A DNA stretch of 64,000 nt from Roseiarcus sp963696665 (GTDB lineage Bacteria > Pseudomonadota > Alphaproteobacteria > Rhizobiales > Beijerinckiaceae): positions 1-64,000 of the forward strand of contig CAVOLE010000031.1 in the NCBI GenBank assembly GCA_963696665.1. Direction: 5' to 3'. The translations under genes were made by a program, and so were the position numbers. Below are positions 56,361 to 64,000 of this stretch, one piece after another; position 1 is the stretch's first letter, and each line of letters opens with the position of its first letter. A model generated the notes under the pieces. The model searched no databases. It saw only the letters and a list, made by a program, of their open reading frames with translations, and was not told the origin of the DNA.

Positions 56361-57011
56361 TCACGGATTTGGGCTCGAGCCCATCGCCGGCTTCGCTGCG
56401 CGAATTTGCGCTTGAATGGCGTTGAGTTCGGCGGTCGCGGAGTTGATCTGGCCTTGCAAGGCCTCAAGCTGCTTTTGCGCGGACGCCGTCTGCGCCTGAG
56501 CGTCGGCGAGCGCCTTGCGCGCAGCATCGACATCCCCCTGCAAACGCGTTTGCTCGGCGGAGAGGGTCTGGTCCTGGCTCTGCAGAGCCGCCACGCGGTC
56601 GCCTTCGTCTTTGAGGCGGCTGTCGACGGCTTGCAGATCGCGCGTCTTGGCGCTCGCCTCTTCCTGGGCGCCCGAGATGACGAGTCTGGAGTCGCTGATC
56701 TGCCTGGTCAGATCGGCGAGTTCGTTCTGCGCTGAGGCCCTTGCGGTAGAGGCGTCCGCAAGCGCCTTCTCGGCGTCCGCCGCCTGCTTTTTCAGCTCGG
56801 CCGCGGCGCCGGCTGTCTTTTCAAGGTTCTGCAAGTCCGACGCCAGGGATTCGCGCGCCCGTTCGGCGGCGGCGAGCTGCTCAGTCAAATTAGACTGCGT
56901 CCGCGAGCCTTGCCACCAAACGAAGCCAGCGGCCAACCAGCCGGCGACAGCCAAGGCCGCCAACGTCAGCAAAATTGGTCGCCACGACTGTTCGTCGCTC
57001 TCATCCGCCAT
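56361..57011 (-). CDS. Membrane-anchored coiled-coil protein
   Basis: 216 residues from ATG 57009-57011. A short cytosolic start, one span at residues 12-33 (ILLTLAALAVAGWLAAGFVW), then about 165 residues of heptad-like coiled coil (LAAAERARESLASDLQNLEK; QKQLEALQGQINSATAELNA). Relatives of this layout occur beside respiratory or division genes, but no role is known. It is divergent from ctaC and upstream of the glg operon on the same strand. Confidence 0.7.
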   Translation of the reverse strand: MADESDEQSWRPILLTLAALAVAGWLAAGFVWWQGSRTQSNLTEQLAAAERARESLASDLQNLEKTAGAAAELKKQAADAEKALADASTARASAQNELADLTRQISDSRLVISGAQEEASAKTRDLQAVDSRLKDEGDRVAALQSQDQTLSAEQTRLQGDVDAARKALADAQAQTASAQKQLEALQGQINSATAELNAIQAQIRAAKPAMGSSPNP

Positions 57012-57224
57012 CGCGCGTATCCTTAAGGGTCGCGGGTCGCGTGACGCGCGACGCCTCGGCCCCGGAGGCATATGGCATATTGCGGGCGCGGGGGCCCTCC
57101 GCCAAGCACAAAATGTCGCATTTGCCGAACATACTCATGAGTTGATGGGCCTCGGTAAAGGCAAAAGGATCGCCATATCGTCGCCGGTCGGCTTTGCGCC
57201 GAGGGGACGAAGAGAATTTTTTAT

Positions 57225-57254
57225 TTGTCAACGAGTCGTCGCGCCGTCTATTGT
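57225..57254 (+). promoter_or_regulatory. Weak candidate promoter for ctaC
   Basis: TTGTCA (57225-57230), an 18-base spacer and TATTGT (57249-57254), about 90 bases before the ctaC ATG. One and two mismatches to consensus. The remaining divergent gap 57012-57345 shows nothing else. Confidence 0.35.
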
Positions 57255-57345
57255 CGCGCCGCGCGCCGCGCTGGAATCGGGGGGCGTGGCGCATTGCGGT
57301 CGTTTGCGCTAACGACACGGGTCAAAGCGAAGGAGACAGGTCGTT

Positions 57346-58198
57346 ATGCGCGTACGCTCAAAGGCGATCAGGACGGGCCTTGTGACGGCGTTGGCTGCGC
57401 TCGCCGCGTCGCAGGCCGCGGCCCAGGTTGTCGGGGCTCCCCAACCAGGGCGGGATCGGCTTTTTGCCGGCCAACGGCCAAATCGCCGATGACATGTTCT
57501 GGTTCCACAACTGGATCCTGCTTCCGGTGATTCTCGGCATATGCCTGCTGGTGCTGGGGCTCATCGTCTATATCGTATGGCGGTTCAACGAGACCGCCAA
57601 TCCAGTGCCGTCGCGGCGGACGCATCACGCGGGGATCGAAATCATCTGGACGGTCTTGCCCGCGCTCCTGCTCGTTTTCATCGCGGTGCCTTCGTTCCGG
57701 CTGCTCGCGGACCAGCTCATCATTCCCGCGCCCGACCTGACGGTGAAGGTGACGGCCTCGCAGTGGCATTGGAACTACGGCTACCCGAAATCCGAGGGCG
57801 GCTTTGCGTTCGATTCGCTCTATGTCGAGGACAAGGACCTCAAGCCAGGCCAGCCGCGCGTCATCACCGCCGATAACGCGATGGTCGTTCCGGTCGGCAA
57901 GGTGGTCGAAGTCGATGTCACCTCGCAGGACGTCATTCACTCGTTTTCGGTGCCGTCGTTCGGCGTGAAGATCGACGCAATTCCGGGCCGGCTCAACAAG
58001 TCCTGGTTCAAGGCCGAACACGAGGGCATGTTCTACGGGCAATGCTCCAACATTTGCGGCATTGACCACGCATTCATGCCGATCAACATCCGCGTCGTCA
58101 GCCAGCCGGACTATGAGGCCTGGCTCGTCCAGGCGAAGAAACAGTTCGCGGTTTCGGACCAAGTCGACGTCGCGTTGGCGCCGCGGGCCCATCCCTAG
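57346..58198 (+). CDS. ctaC: Cytochrome c oxidase subunit II, one frameshift
   Basis: ATG 57346 follows AGGAGA. Signal peptide SKAIRTGLVTALAALAASQA, then AQVVGAPQP. One extra G in CCAGGGCGGG near 57450 shifts the frame; corrected it reads GGIGFLPANGQIADDMFWFH. Two membrane spans (LLPVILGICLLVLGLIVYIV and the following helix) are followed by the cupredoxin with the CuA site YGQCSNICGIDHAFMPI. About 283 residues. Accepts electrons from cytochrome c. The slip sits at a G run and the gene should be essential for this oxidase, so a sequencing error is likely. Confidence 0.9.
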
Positions 58199-58249
58199 TC
58201 GGCGCGGTCAATGAGCCTGCCGATCACGCATTACCGGAGTCGTTAAATC

Positions 58250-59968
58250 ATGGCGTCCGTTACCGACCTCTCTCATCACGACGTCGAGGGTCATCACGAG
58301 CACGAGCACCACATCCCGACCGGGTGGCGGCGGTATCTCTATTCCACCAACCACAAGGACATTGGGACGCTTTATCTCATCTTGGCCATCATTGCCGGGC
58401 TGATCGGAACGCTGCTTTCGATCATGATCCGCGCCGAGCTGATGACGCCGGGGATTGAGGTGTTCCCTGCGATCTCCGCGATCATGACCGGCGACGGCTC
58501 CGTCGACGCGGCCAAGAATATGTACAACGTGTTCTTCAGCAGTCATGCGATCATCATGATCTTCTTCATGGTCATGCCGGCGATGATGGGCGGCTTCGGC
58601 AACTGGATGGTGCCGCTGATGATCGGTGCGCCGGATATGGCGTTTCCCAGACTGAACAACATGTCATTCTGGATTCTGGTGGCGTCGTTCTTGCTTCTCA
58701 TGTGCTCCCTATTCGCTGAGGGCTCGCCCGGCATGAGAGGTTTCGGAGGCGGCTGGGTGCTCTATCCGCCGATGTCCAGCGAGGTGGGAACGCCGGGTCC
58801 GGCAGCCGACTTCGTCATCTTGTCGATGCATCTCGCCGGTGCATCTTCGATTCTAGGCTCGATCAATTTCATCGCCACGATCTTCAACATGCGCGCGCCG
58901 GGCATGACCATGTTCCGCATGCCGCTGTTCCCGTGGTCGGTGCTGGTGACCGCGTTCCTGCTCCTGCTGGCGCTGCCGGTTCTCGCCGGCGCTCTGACCA
59001 TGCTGCTGACGGACCGCAACTTCCACACCACCTTCTTCAATCCGGCTGGCGGCGGCGATCCAATCCTGTTCCAGCACCTGTTCTGGTTCTTCGCCCATCC
59101 CGAGGTCTACATCCTCATCATCCCGGGCTTCGGCATGATCAGCCAGGTCGTGGCGACGTTCTCGAAAAAGCCCATCTTTGGTTATGTCGGCATGGTCTAT
59201 GCGATGCTGGCCATCGCCTTTCTCGGCTTCGCCGTCTGGGCCCACCACATGTTCACAACCGGCATGTCGCTCAACGCCCAGCGCTATTTCGTCTTCGCCA
59301 CCATGGTGATCGCGGTGCCGACGGGCGTGAAGGTGTTCTCGTGGCTGGCGACCATGTGGGGCGGCTCGATTTCGCTGAGGCCGCCGATGCTGTGGGCGAT
59401 CGGCTTCGTGTTCGTTTTCACCGTCGGCGGCGTCACCGGCGTCGTGCTCGCCAATGCGGCGATCGACCGTTATCTGCACGACACCTACTACGTCGTTGCG
59501 CATTTTCATTACGTGATGTCGCTCGGGGCGGTGTTTTCGATCTTCGCCGGCTTCTACTACTGGTTCCCGAAGATGACCGGCTATCTTTACGACGAGAGGC
59601 TGGCGAAATGGCACTTCTGGGTCTCCTTCGTCGGCATCAACCTCGCCTTTTTTCCCCAGCATTTCCTTGGCTTCCAGGGAATGCCCCGGCGGGTCGTCGA
59701 CTACACGGAGGCCTACGCGTTCTGGAATTTTGTGTCGTCGATCGGCGCCTTTATTGGCGGCGCTGGCACCCTCATCTTCGTCTATCTCCTCTATGATGCG
59801 TTCAAGGCCAAGCGTCCCGCGGCCGCCAATCCCTGGGGCCCGGGGGCCACGACGCTCGAATGGACGCTGCCGTCCCCGCCGCCCTTCCATACGTGGGAGA
59901 CGCCGCCGCATATTGTCGACGAAGACCACCATGCGCCGGCCATTGTGGGGCATGGGAGTGCGGCGTGA
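58250..59968 (+). CDS. ctaD: Cytochrome c oxidase subunit I (aa3 type)
   Basis: 572 residues, 12 membrane spans. STNHKDIGTLYLILAIIAGL starts the core. The heme and CuB site is in FWFFAHPEVYILIIPGFGMI and WAHHMFTTGM, the proton/heme region in YHDTYYVVAHFHYVMSLG-type sequence (here LHDTYYVVAHFHYVMS). The fully conserved TNHKDIG and HPEVY motifs mark the aa3 class. Its stop overlaps the ctaG GTG. Confidence 0.97.
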   Translation: MASVTDLSHHDVEGHHEHEHHIPTGWRRYLYSTNHKDIGTLYLILAIIAGLIGTLLSIMIRAELMTPGIEVFPAISAIMTGDGSVDAAKNMYNVFFSSHAIIMIFFMVMPAMMGGFGNWMVPLMIGAPDMAFPRLNNMSFWILVASFLLLMCSLFAEGSPGMRGFGGGWVLYPPMSSEVGTPGPAADFVILSMHLAGASSILGSINFIATIFNMRAPGMTMFRMPLFPWSVLVTAFLLLLALPVLAGALTMLLTDRNFHTTFFNPAGGGDPILFQHLFWFFAHPEVYILIIPGFGMISQVVATFSKKPIFGYVGMVYAMLAIAFLGFAVWAHHMFTTGMSLNAQRYFVFATMVIAVPTGVKVFSWLATMWGGSISLRPPMLWAIGFVFVFTVGGVTGVVLANAAIDRYLHDTYYVVAHFHYVMSLGAVFSIFAGFYYWFPKMTGYLYDERLAKWHFWVSFVGINLAFFPQHFLGFQGMPRRVVDYTEAYAFWNFVSSIGAFIGGAGTLIFVYLLYDAFKAKRPAAANPWGPGATTLEWTLPSPPPFHTWETPPHIVDEDHHAPAIVGHGSAA

Positions 59969-60592
59969 CGGCTCCCAGTGATCACGACGACGGCCGCACG
60001 GTCTCTGTCGGTGATCGTACTGGGCGCAACAATCGCCTGATTGGCGTTGGCGGCATCGCGTTGGCGGTGGGCATGATCGCGCTCACCTACGCCGCGGCGC
60101 CGTTCTACTCCGCCTTCTGCCGTGCGACGGGCTATGAGGGCACGCCGCAGCACGTGAACGCAAATTCGGACGCAGAGGGGCGCCGGATTTTGCGAGTGGG
60201 ATTTCGACGCCAACGTCGCGCCGGGCCTCGACTGGAGCTTGGAACCGGAGGACGAGTTGATCCGGATTCGCACGGGCAAGACCGTTACGGTCTTTTTCCG
60301 CGCGCGTAACCTCAGCGACAAGCCGGCGGAGGGCCGCGCCACCTTTAACGTGACGCCGGAAGTCTCCGGGGAATATTTCGACAAGATCTCGTGCTTCTGC
60401 TTCACGACACAGCATCTCGGCCCGCACGAAACCGCGGAATGGCCGGTGGTGTTCTTCCTCGATCCGGCGCTCGAGAAGGACGCATCGATGGCGAGGGTCG
60501 ATTCAATTACGCTGTCCTATACGATGTTCGCACCGCCGGCCGAGAAGCCGTCGGCGGGTCCTTCAGCCGATCGCGCGGGCCCCGCGGGATGA
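59965..60592 (+). CDS. ctaG: Cytochrome c oxidase assembly protein CtaG, one frameshift
   Basis: Cox11-type copper chaperone for CuB. GTG 59965 overlaps the ctaD stop. One span (LIGVGGIALAVGMIALTYAA) then APFYSAFCRATGYEG. A one-base slip near 60195 separates GRRILR from FDANVAPGLDWSLEPE, and the frame continues RTGKTVTVFFRARNLSDKPA and the copper motif ISCFCFTTQHL. About 208 residues. The heme O synthase gene ctaB, often present between ctaD and ctaG, is missing here. Confidence 0.88.
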
Positions 60593-60611
60593 TCATGAAC
60601 GGGAGAAGACA

Positions 60612-61448
60612 ATGACCGACGCGGCGGTTCCTGACCTGCCGGGATTTCATCTCGTCGACCCAAGCCCGTGGCCGCTCGTTGGCGCGGCATTCGGGTTTCT
60701 TACGGCCTTTGGTCTCGTATTGTTCATGCACGGGTCGAGCCCAGCGCTTCTGGCCATCGGCATCGCGGGCATCCTGTTCACCATGGCGGGCTGGTGGCGC
60801 GATGTCATCTCCGAGGCACAGGGCGGCCATCACAATGTGATCGTGCGCCATGGCCTGACCATCGGCATGATCCTGTTCATCGCCTCCGAGGTCATGTTCT
60901 TCGTCGCCTGGTTCTGGGCGTTCTTCTGGAACGCGCTCGATCCCGCCAATCCGCAGACGTACGGGCTCCTCCATTTCAGCGGCGGGATCTGGCCGCCCAA
61001 GGGCACGGAGGTGATCAACCCGCTCGCGTTGCCGCTGATGAACACGTTCGTGCTGCTGACGTCGAGCGCCGCGGTCAATGTCGCCCATGACAATCTGCGC
61101 GAGGGCAACCGTCCGCAATTCAAGCTCTTCCTTGCGCTCGGCATCGCCCTTGGCGTGCTGTTCGTCTTCACCCAGGCCTACGAGTACATTCACGCGCCCT
61201 TCCCCTTTAAGAACTCGATTTATGGCGCGACGTTCTTCATGGCGACCGGCTTTCATGGCGCCCACGTCATCATCGGCGTGATCTTTCTCTTTGTCTGTCT
61301 CATGCGCGCCTTCTGGGGCCAATTCACGCCCCGGCATCACGTCGGCTTCCAGTTCGCCGCGTGGTACTGGCATTTCGTCGACGTGGTTTGGCTGTTCCTG
61401 TTCACTTGCATCTACATCTGGGGATCCTGGGGCGCGACGTTCGATTAG
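60612..61448 (+). CDS. ctaE: Cytochrome c oxidase subunit III
   Basis: 278 residues, seven membrane spans. LVDPSPWPLVGAAFGFLTAF, GGHHNVIVRHGLTIGMILFI, SEVMFFVAWFWAFFWNALDP, and GFHGAHVIIGVIFLFVCLMR are typical; the Glu in SEVMFFVAWFW is the conserved membrane carboxylate. Last gene of the oxidase operon. Intact. Confidence 0.97.
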   Translation: MTDAAVPDLPGFHLVDPSPWPLVGAAFGFLTAFGLVLFMHGSSPALLAIGIAGILFTMAGWWRDVISEAQGGHHNVIVRHGLTIGMILFIASEVMFFVAWFWAFFWNALDPANPQTYGLLHFSGGIWPPKGTEVINPLALPLMNTFVLLTSSAAVNVAHDNLREGNRPQFKLFLALGIALGVLFVFTQAYEYIHAPFPFKNSIYGATFFMATGFHGAHVIIGVIFLFVCLMRAFWGQFTPRHHVGFQFAAWYWHFVDVVWLFLFTCIYIWGSWGATFD

Positions 61449-61475
61449 GCGCCATAGGGTCGCGTTCGAGTTCCG

Positions 61476-61871
61476 ATGGCCGAGCCGCTCGAAAACGTTC
61501 GGGTCGGCATGACCGGCCGGCATGAAGTCGTCGTGACCCGCGAACTTACGGTCGGCGCGCATGTGGACGGCATGCCGTTCGTCTTCGGGACTCCGATGAT
61601 GATCCTAGCGATGGAGATGGCTTCGGCGGCGGCCGCGGCGCCGCATTTGCCCGCGGGCTGGGTGACCGTCGGCAGCGAGGTCAATGTGCGCCATCTCGCG
61701 CCGACGCCGGTCGGGCGCACGGTCGTCGCCACCGCGCGCGTCGTTGAAGTCTCCGGGCGCGCTATGCTGCTCGCGATCGAAGCGCATGACGGCGTCCGTA
61801 AGATCGGCGAGGGGACGCATCGCCGCGGCGCGGTAAACCTTGAGAGCTTCGCCAAGCGCTTGGCCGTTTAG
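61476..61871 (+). CDS. Hotdog-fold thioesterase (FlK-like)
   Basis: 131 residues from ATG 61476, 27 bases past ctaE. MAEPLENVRVGMTGRHEVVV, then FGTPMMILAMEMASAAAAAP with the Glu of the FlK-type site, and VTVGSEVNVRHLAPTPVGRT. This family hydrolyses acyl-CoA. Complete. No link to the oxidase is evident. Confidence 0.8.
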   Translation: MAEPLENVRVGMTGRHEVVVTRELTVGAHVDGMPFVFGTPMMILAMEMASAAAAAPHLPAGWVTVGSEVNVRHLAPTPVGRTVVATARVVEVSGRAMLLAIEAHDGVRKIGEGTHRRGAVNLESFAKRLAV

Positions 61872-62096
61872 CCGCGGTCCATAGGCCGTCGAAAGACTGG
61901 CGGCCTCGCAGACGCCCTTTTCCTTTTAGACCGCGGCCGACGGCCGACGCGACCAGCGGTCGCGTCTACTGGCGCGGCGGCGCGGCCAGCGGCGTTGGTC
62001 CTTGCGGGGTCATGCCTGCTGGCAAGGGCGGGCGGCAATCTGCTAAGGGGCTTCTGAGGGAATTGCGCAACGCGCGACGAGACGAGGGAGCCGCCC

Positions 62097-62456
62097 ATGT
62101 TGGAGCGGGTGCATGATGGGCCGGCGCAGACGCTCGCGTTGCGCGCAAGCGGAGCGGTCGCGGCTCAGGACGTCGAGGCGGCGATCAACTCGGCTATGGG
62201 CGCAGCCGCGACCGGCCTCGTCGTGATTATCGCCTCGGATTTTGAGGGCGATTTCGCCGAGTTGGCGCGCGGGCTGGCAAGCTCGGCGCTCGCTCACAAG
62301 TCGTTGGTCAAGCTTGCTGTCGTCGTCGACCCGGAACAGATGGATGGGGCCACGCTCAACAGCTTCAAGGCTTCGCCGGTGCGTATTCGCCAGTTCGCGC
62401 GCGCCGACGAGAACGCCGCGCTTGAATGGGCGGCGGCCGCCCGGCGAGGGGAGTAG
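62097..62456 (+). CDS. SpoIIAA-like (STAS-fold) protein
   Basis: 119 residues from ATG 62097. Alternating strands and helices: LALRASGAVAAQDVEAAINS, GLVVIIASDFEGDFAELARG, LVKLAVVVDPEQMDGATLNS and a helical end RADENAALEWAAAARRG. This matches SpoIIAA-like proteins (CRAL-TRIO/STAS fold). Function unknown. The gap before it (61872-62096) shows nothing. Confidence 0.65.
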   Translation: MLERVHDGPAQTLALRASGAVAAQDVEAAINSAMGAAATGLVVIIASDFEGDFAELARGLASSALAHKSLVKLAVVVDPEQMDGATLNSFKASPVRIRQFARADENAALEWAAAARRGE

Positions 62457-62634
62457 CGGCGGGCCGGGTTGAGTTGGACGGCTTGGCGTGTGAATTACGT
62501 TTTAACTAGGTAGTGTTGCTCCTTCTGGGCGACGGGCTCGCGACGCTGGTCGCGTCGGTTCGTTTGGGTTTTCTTGAACCCTGCCGATTTCGCTGTGAAG
62601 GCCCCCGATTAGGGGGTTGGAAAAGCTTGGGTTT

Positions 62635-62885
62635 CCTTGGATTTTCTCGTCCGAATTGAGACTTATCAAAGGGTTACACGGGATTTCCCGCGAGCCGATT
62701 TTTTCACGCGCCCTTCTCCGCGGCGTGAGACCCCCGCCGGGCCGGGCGCGTGTGGTCGAGGCCATGCAAAAGCGCCGAATTGTTCATGGGGGCGAGATTA
62801 GACTGGCTTTCGATTTTCTGCAAGAAATTGTCGTCCGCGCCGTTCCCTTTTCGGCTCGCCTGAATCCAAAAGCTGCTCGCTCAAA
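62635..62885 (+). repeat. Intergenic repeat copy 4 with long conserved arm
   Basis: The core TCCGAATTGAGACTTATCAA then AGGGTTAC at 62650-62677 is followed by ATTTCCCGCGAGCCGATTTTTT and a stretch shared with 26397-26640: GTGGTCGAGGCCATGC, GAATTGTTCATGGGGG, GATTTTCTGCAAG, GTCGTCCG, and AATCCAAAAGCTGCTCGC. It sits between convergent genes, like the other copies. Confidence 0.72.
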
Positions 62886-62910
62886 GCTGAGTTTCTCTGA
62901 CGGGATCGAT

Positions 62911-62980
62911 TTACCGCCAAGGACACGAAGAGCACGAAGGAGAAGCCCATTCTTGGTGATCTTCGTGATCTTGGTGGTGG
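62911..62980. repeat. Imperfect inverted repeat with CACGAAG units
   Basis: CCGCCAAGGACACGAAG (62914-62930) pairs with CTTCGTGATCTTGGTGG (62961-62977), 14 of 17 positions. Inside is a second AGCACGAAGG unit. This is a common type of short intergenic palindrome in proteobacteria and produces spurious short frames. The rest of 62457-63023, outside this and the copy-4 repeat, shows nothing. Confidence 0.6.
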
Positions 62981-63023
62981 GGCGTCGGATCCAGTCATTC
63001 GCCGTCCGTTGGAGCAAGCCTGC

Positions 63024-63776
63024 TCATCGTCCGCCGGAGACCGTCACCACGCTGCCGGTGACAAAGGCGGCCGCGGGCGAAATGAGCCAAGCCACAGCCT
63101 CGGCGATCTCCGCAGGCGCGCCGACGCGGCGCAAAGGGGTCATCGCCTCGATTCGTTCGCGGAAGCCCGGCTGGGCGATCTGGTCGCGGGTCATGTCGGT
63201 TGCGGTGAAGCCGGGCGCCACGACATTGGCCCGGACGCCTTCAGGCCCGACTTCGGTCGCGAGGCCTTTGGTGAAGCTTTCCACCGCCCCTTTCGTCGCC
63301 GCATAGGACGCGAGTCCCGGCAGCCCGCCAAGCCTCGCGGCGATCGACGAAATGTTGACGATCGACCCGCCGGTCCCGCCGCGCTTGGTCGAGAGCCGAA
63401 GCACGGCTTCCTTGCAGGCGAGGATGGTTCCGATCACATTGATTTGAAAGAGCTGCGTCAGCTCCTCAGCCTCACGCTGGTCTGTCGTGGCGAAGCGCCC
63501 CGTGGCGCCGGCGTTGTTGACGAGGCCGGCGAGGGGCCCCAGCGCCTTCGCCGCCTGCTCAAACAGCTGGGGAAGCTGGCCTGCGTCCGCGACATCGGCC
63601 TGGAAGGCCTGCGCCCGGCCGCCCGACTTCTTGATTTCCGCGACCGTCGCCTCGGCCGCCTTGGCGTCGGCGGCGTAATTGACGGCGACCGCGTATCCGT
63701 CCGCCGCGAGACGGCGGCAGATGGCTGCGCCGATGCCGCGCGACCCTCCGGTGACGATAATGAGGCCTGAGGGCAT
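63024..63776 (-). CDS. Short-chain dehydrogenase/reductase
   Basis: 250 residues. Rossmann start GLIIVTGGSRGIGAAICRRL (TGXXXGIG cofactor motif), NNAG in LAGLVNNAGATG, catalytic Ser in GSIVNISSIAARLGG and YAATKGAVES with the Tyr/Lys pair. C-terminal FVTGSVVTVSGGR. Most like the glucose/3-ketoacyl reductase branch; the substrate is unknown. Intact, start ATG 63774-63776. Confidence 0.9.
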   Translation of the reverse strand: MPSGLIIVTGGSRGIGAAICRRLAADGYAVAVNYAADAKAAEATVAEIKKSGGRAQAFQADVADAGQLPQLFEQAAKALGPLAGLVNNAGATGRFATTDQREAEELTQLFQINVIGTILACKEAVLRLSTKRGGTGGSIVNISSIAARLGGLPGLASYAATKGAVESFTKGLATEVGPEGVRANVVAPGFTATDMTRDQIAQPGFRERIEAMTPLRRVGAPAEIAEAVAWLISPAAAFVTGSVVTVSGGR

Positions 63777-63860
63777 GGGCGAGACTCCAACGATTGGCGG
63801 ATGTTCGTTCGATCTTGAAGCCGAAGCCTTCGTCTGGTCAATTCAATCGCGCGCGACCCG

Positions 63861-64000
63861 CTACGGCTTCAGGCGCCATCCGGTGCGGAAGATCCACGCC
63901 AGAATCGCGAGGCAAACGGCGATGAACAGCACGGTGAAGCTGAGGCTCGCGCCCACGCTGACGTCGCCCCGGCCATAAAAGCTCCACCGAAAGCCGCTGA
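63861..64000 (-). CDS. C-terminal end of an ABC-2 type transport permease (partial)
   Basis: The minus strand enters from the right edge and ends with TAG 63861-63863. It reads FRWSFYGRGDVSVGASLSF, then a hydrophobic span TVLFIAVCLAILAWIF and RTGWRLKP. This is the standard end of ABC-2 permeases of the NodJ/YadH kind. 45 codons are visible. Exports polysaccharide, lipid or drug; not resolvable here. Confidence 0.65.
   Translation of the reverse strand, partial: SGFRWSFYGRGDVSVGASLSFTVLFIAVCLAILAWIFRTGWRLKP

Noticed and set aside
62784..63017. 77-codon minus-strand frame
   Set aside because: Runs through the CACGAAG palindrome, a known source of spurious frames.

Overview
The window is GC-rich, densely coded DNA from an alphaproteobacterium, most likely Hyphomicrobiales (Rhizobiales). 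Supporting signs are ntrY-ntrX-hfq-hflX in that order, an aa3-type ctaC-ctaD-ctaG-ctaE cluster, propionyl-CoA carboxylase genes, alphaproteobacterial-type small conserved proteins and a LexA-like direct-repeat box. A methylotroph-like family such as Beijerinckiaceae or Methylocystaceae is possible, but the sequence alone does not prove it.

Layout. 1-2.0 kb: phage-like genes of unknown function ending at the 3' end of a tRNA-Gln gene. 2.3-6.0 kb: replicative DNA polymerase dnaE, preceded by a 34-residue membrane protein whose promoter contains a LexA-like box. 6.2-13.2 kb: a broken PEP-CTERM protein, a glutathione transferase, rluC-type pseudouridine synthase plus ATP12 chaperone, a SnoaL-like secreted protein and pccB. 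13.2-14.1 kb: a decaying toxin-antitoxin cluster (hicBA, hicB fragment, DUF433 antitoxin, DUF5615 toxin remnant). 14.1-23.3 kb: small periplasmic proteins, pccA and ridA, HiPIP, a heme-c protein, a YfgM-like protein and der. 23.3-33.2 kb: a segment bounded by two inverted copies of an AT-rich repeat, holding a BON protein, glgX, a RibD-like reductase, ntrYX, hfq and hflX. 33.4-39.0 kb: nitroreductase, pncC, a second PEP-CTERM protein, a DyP peroxidase-encapsulin operon and a PaaI thioesterase with an internal deletion. 39.0-44.5 kb: rplM-rpsI, a MOSC-rubredoxin fusion, a MocR regulator and a solitary urtA. 44.6-56.3 kb: a five-gene glycogen operon glgP-glgB-glgC-glgA-glgX/malQ on the minus strand, the last gene being a fusion. 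57.3-61.4 kb: cytochrome c oxidase ctaC-ctaD-ctaG-ctaE. The right end has a thioesterase, an SpoIIAA-like protein, a repeat-rich stretch, an SDR and the end of an ABC-2 permease.

How it works together. The glycogen operon synthesises (GlgC, GlgA, GlgB) and degrades (GlgP, GlgX/MalQ) storage glucan, and a second unlinked GlgX adds debranching capacity. PccA and PccB are encoded about 3 kb apart. DyP carries a C-terminal cargo peptide, so it is expected to sit inside the encapsulin shell.

Quality. About fourteen reading frames are broken by small indels, many next to G or C runs and several in genes that should be intact (ctaC, ctaG, pccA, glgA). Most are better explained by sequencing error than by decay. 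Larger lesions (the DUF5615 toxin remnant and the PaaI deletion) look real. The most unusual signals are the LexA-like promoter over the small membrane protein, and a four-copy intergenic repeat family found only between convergent genes.
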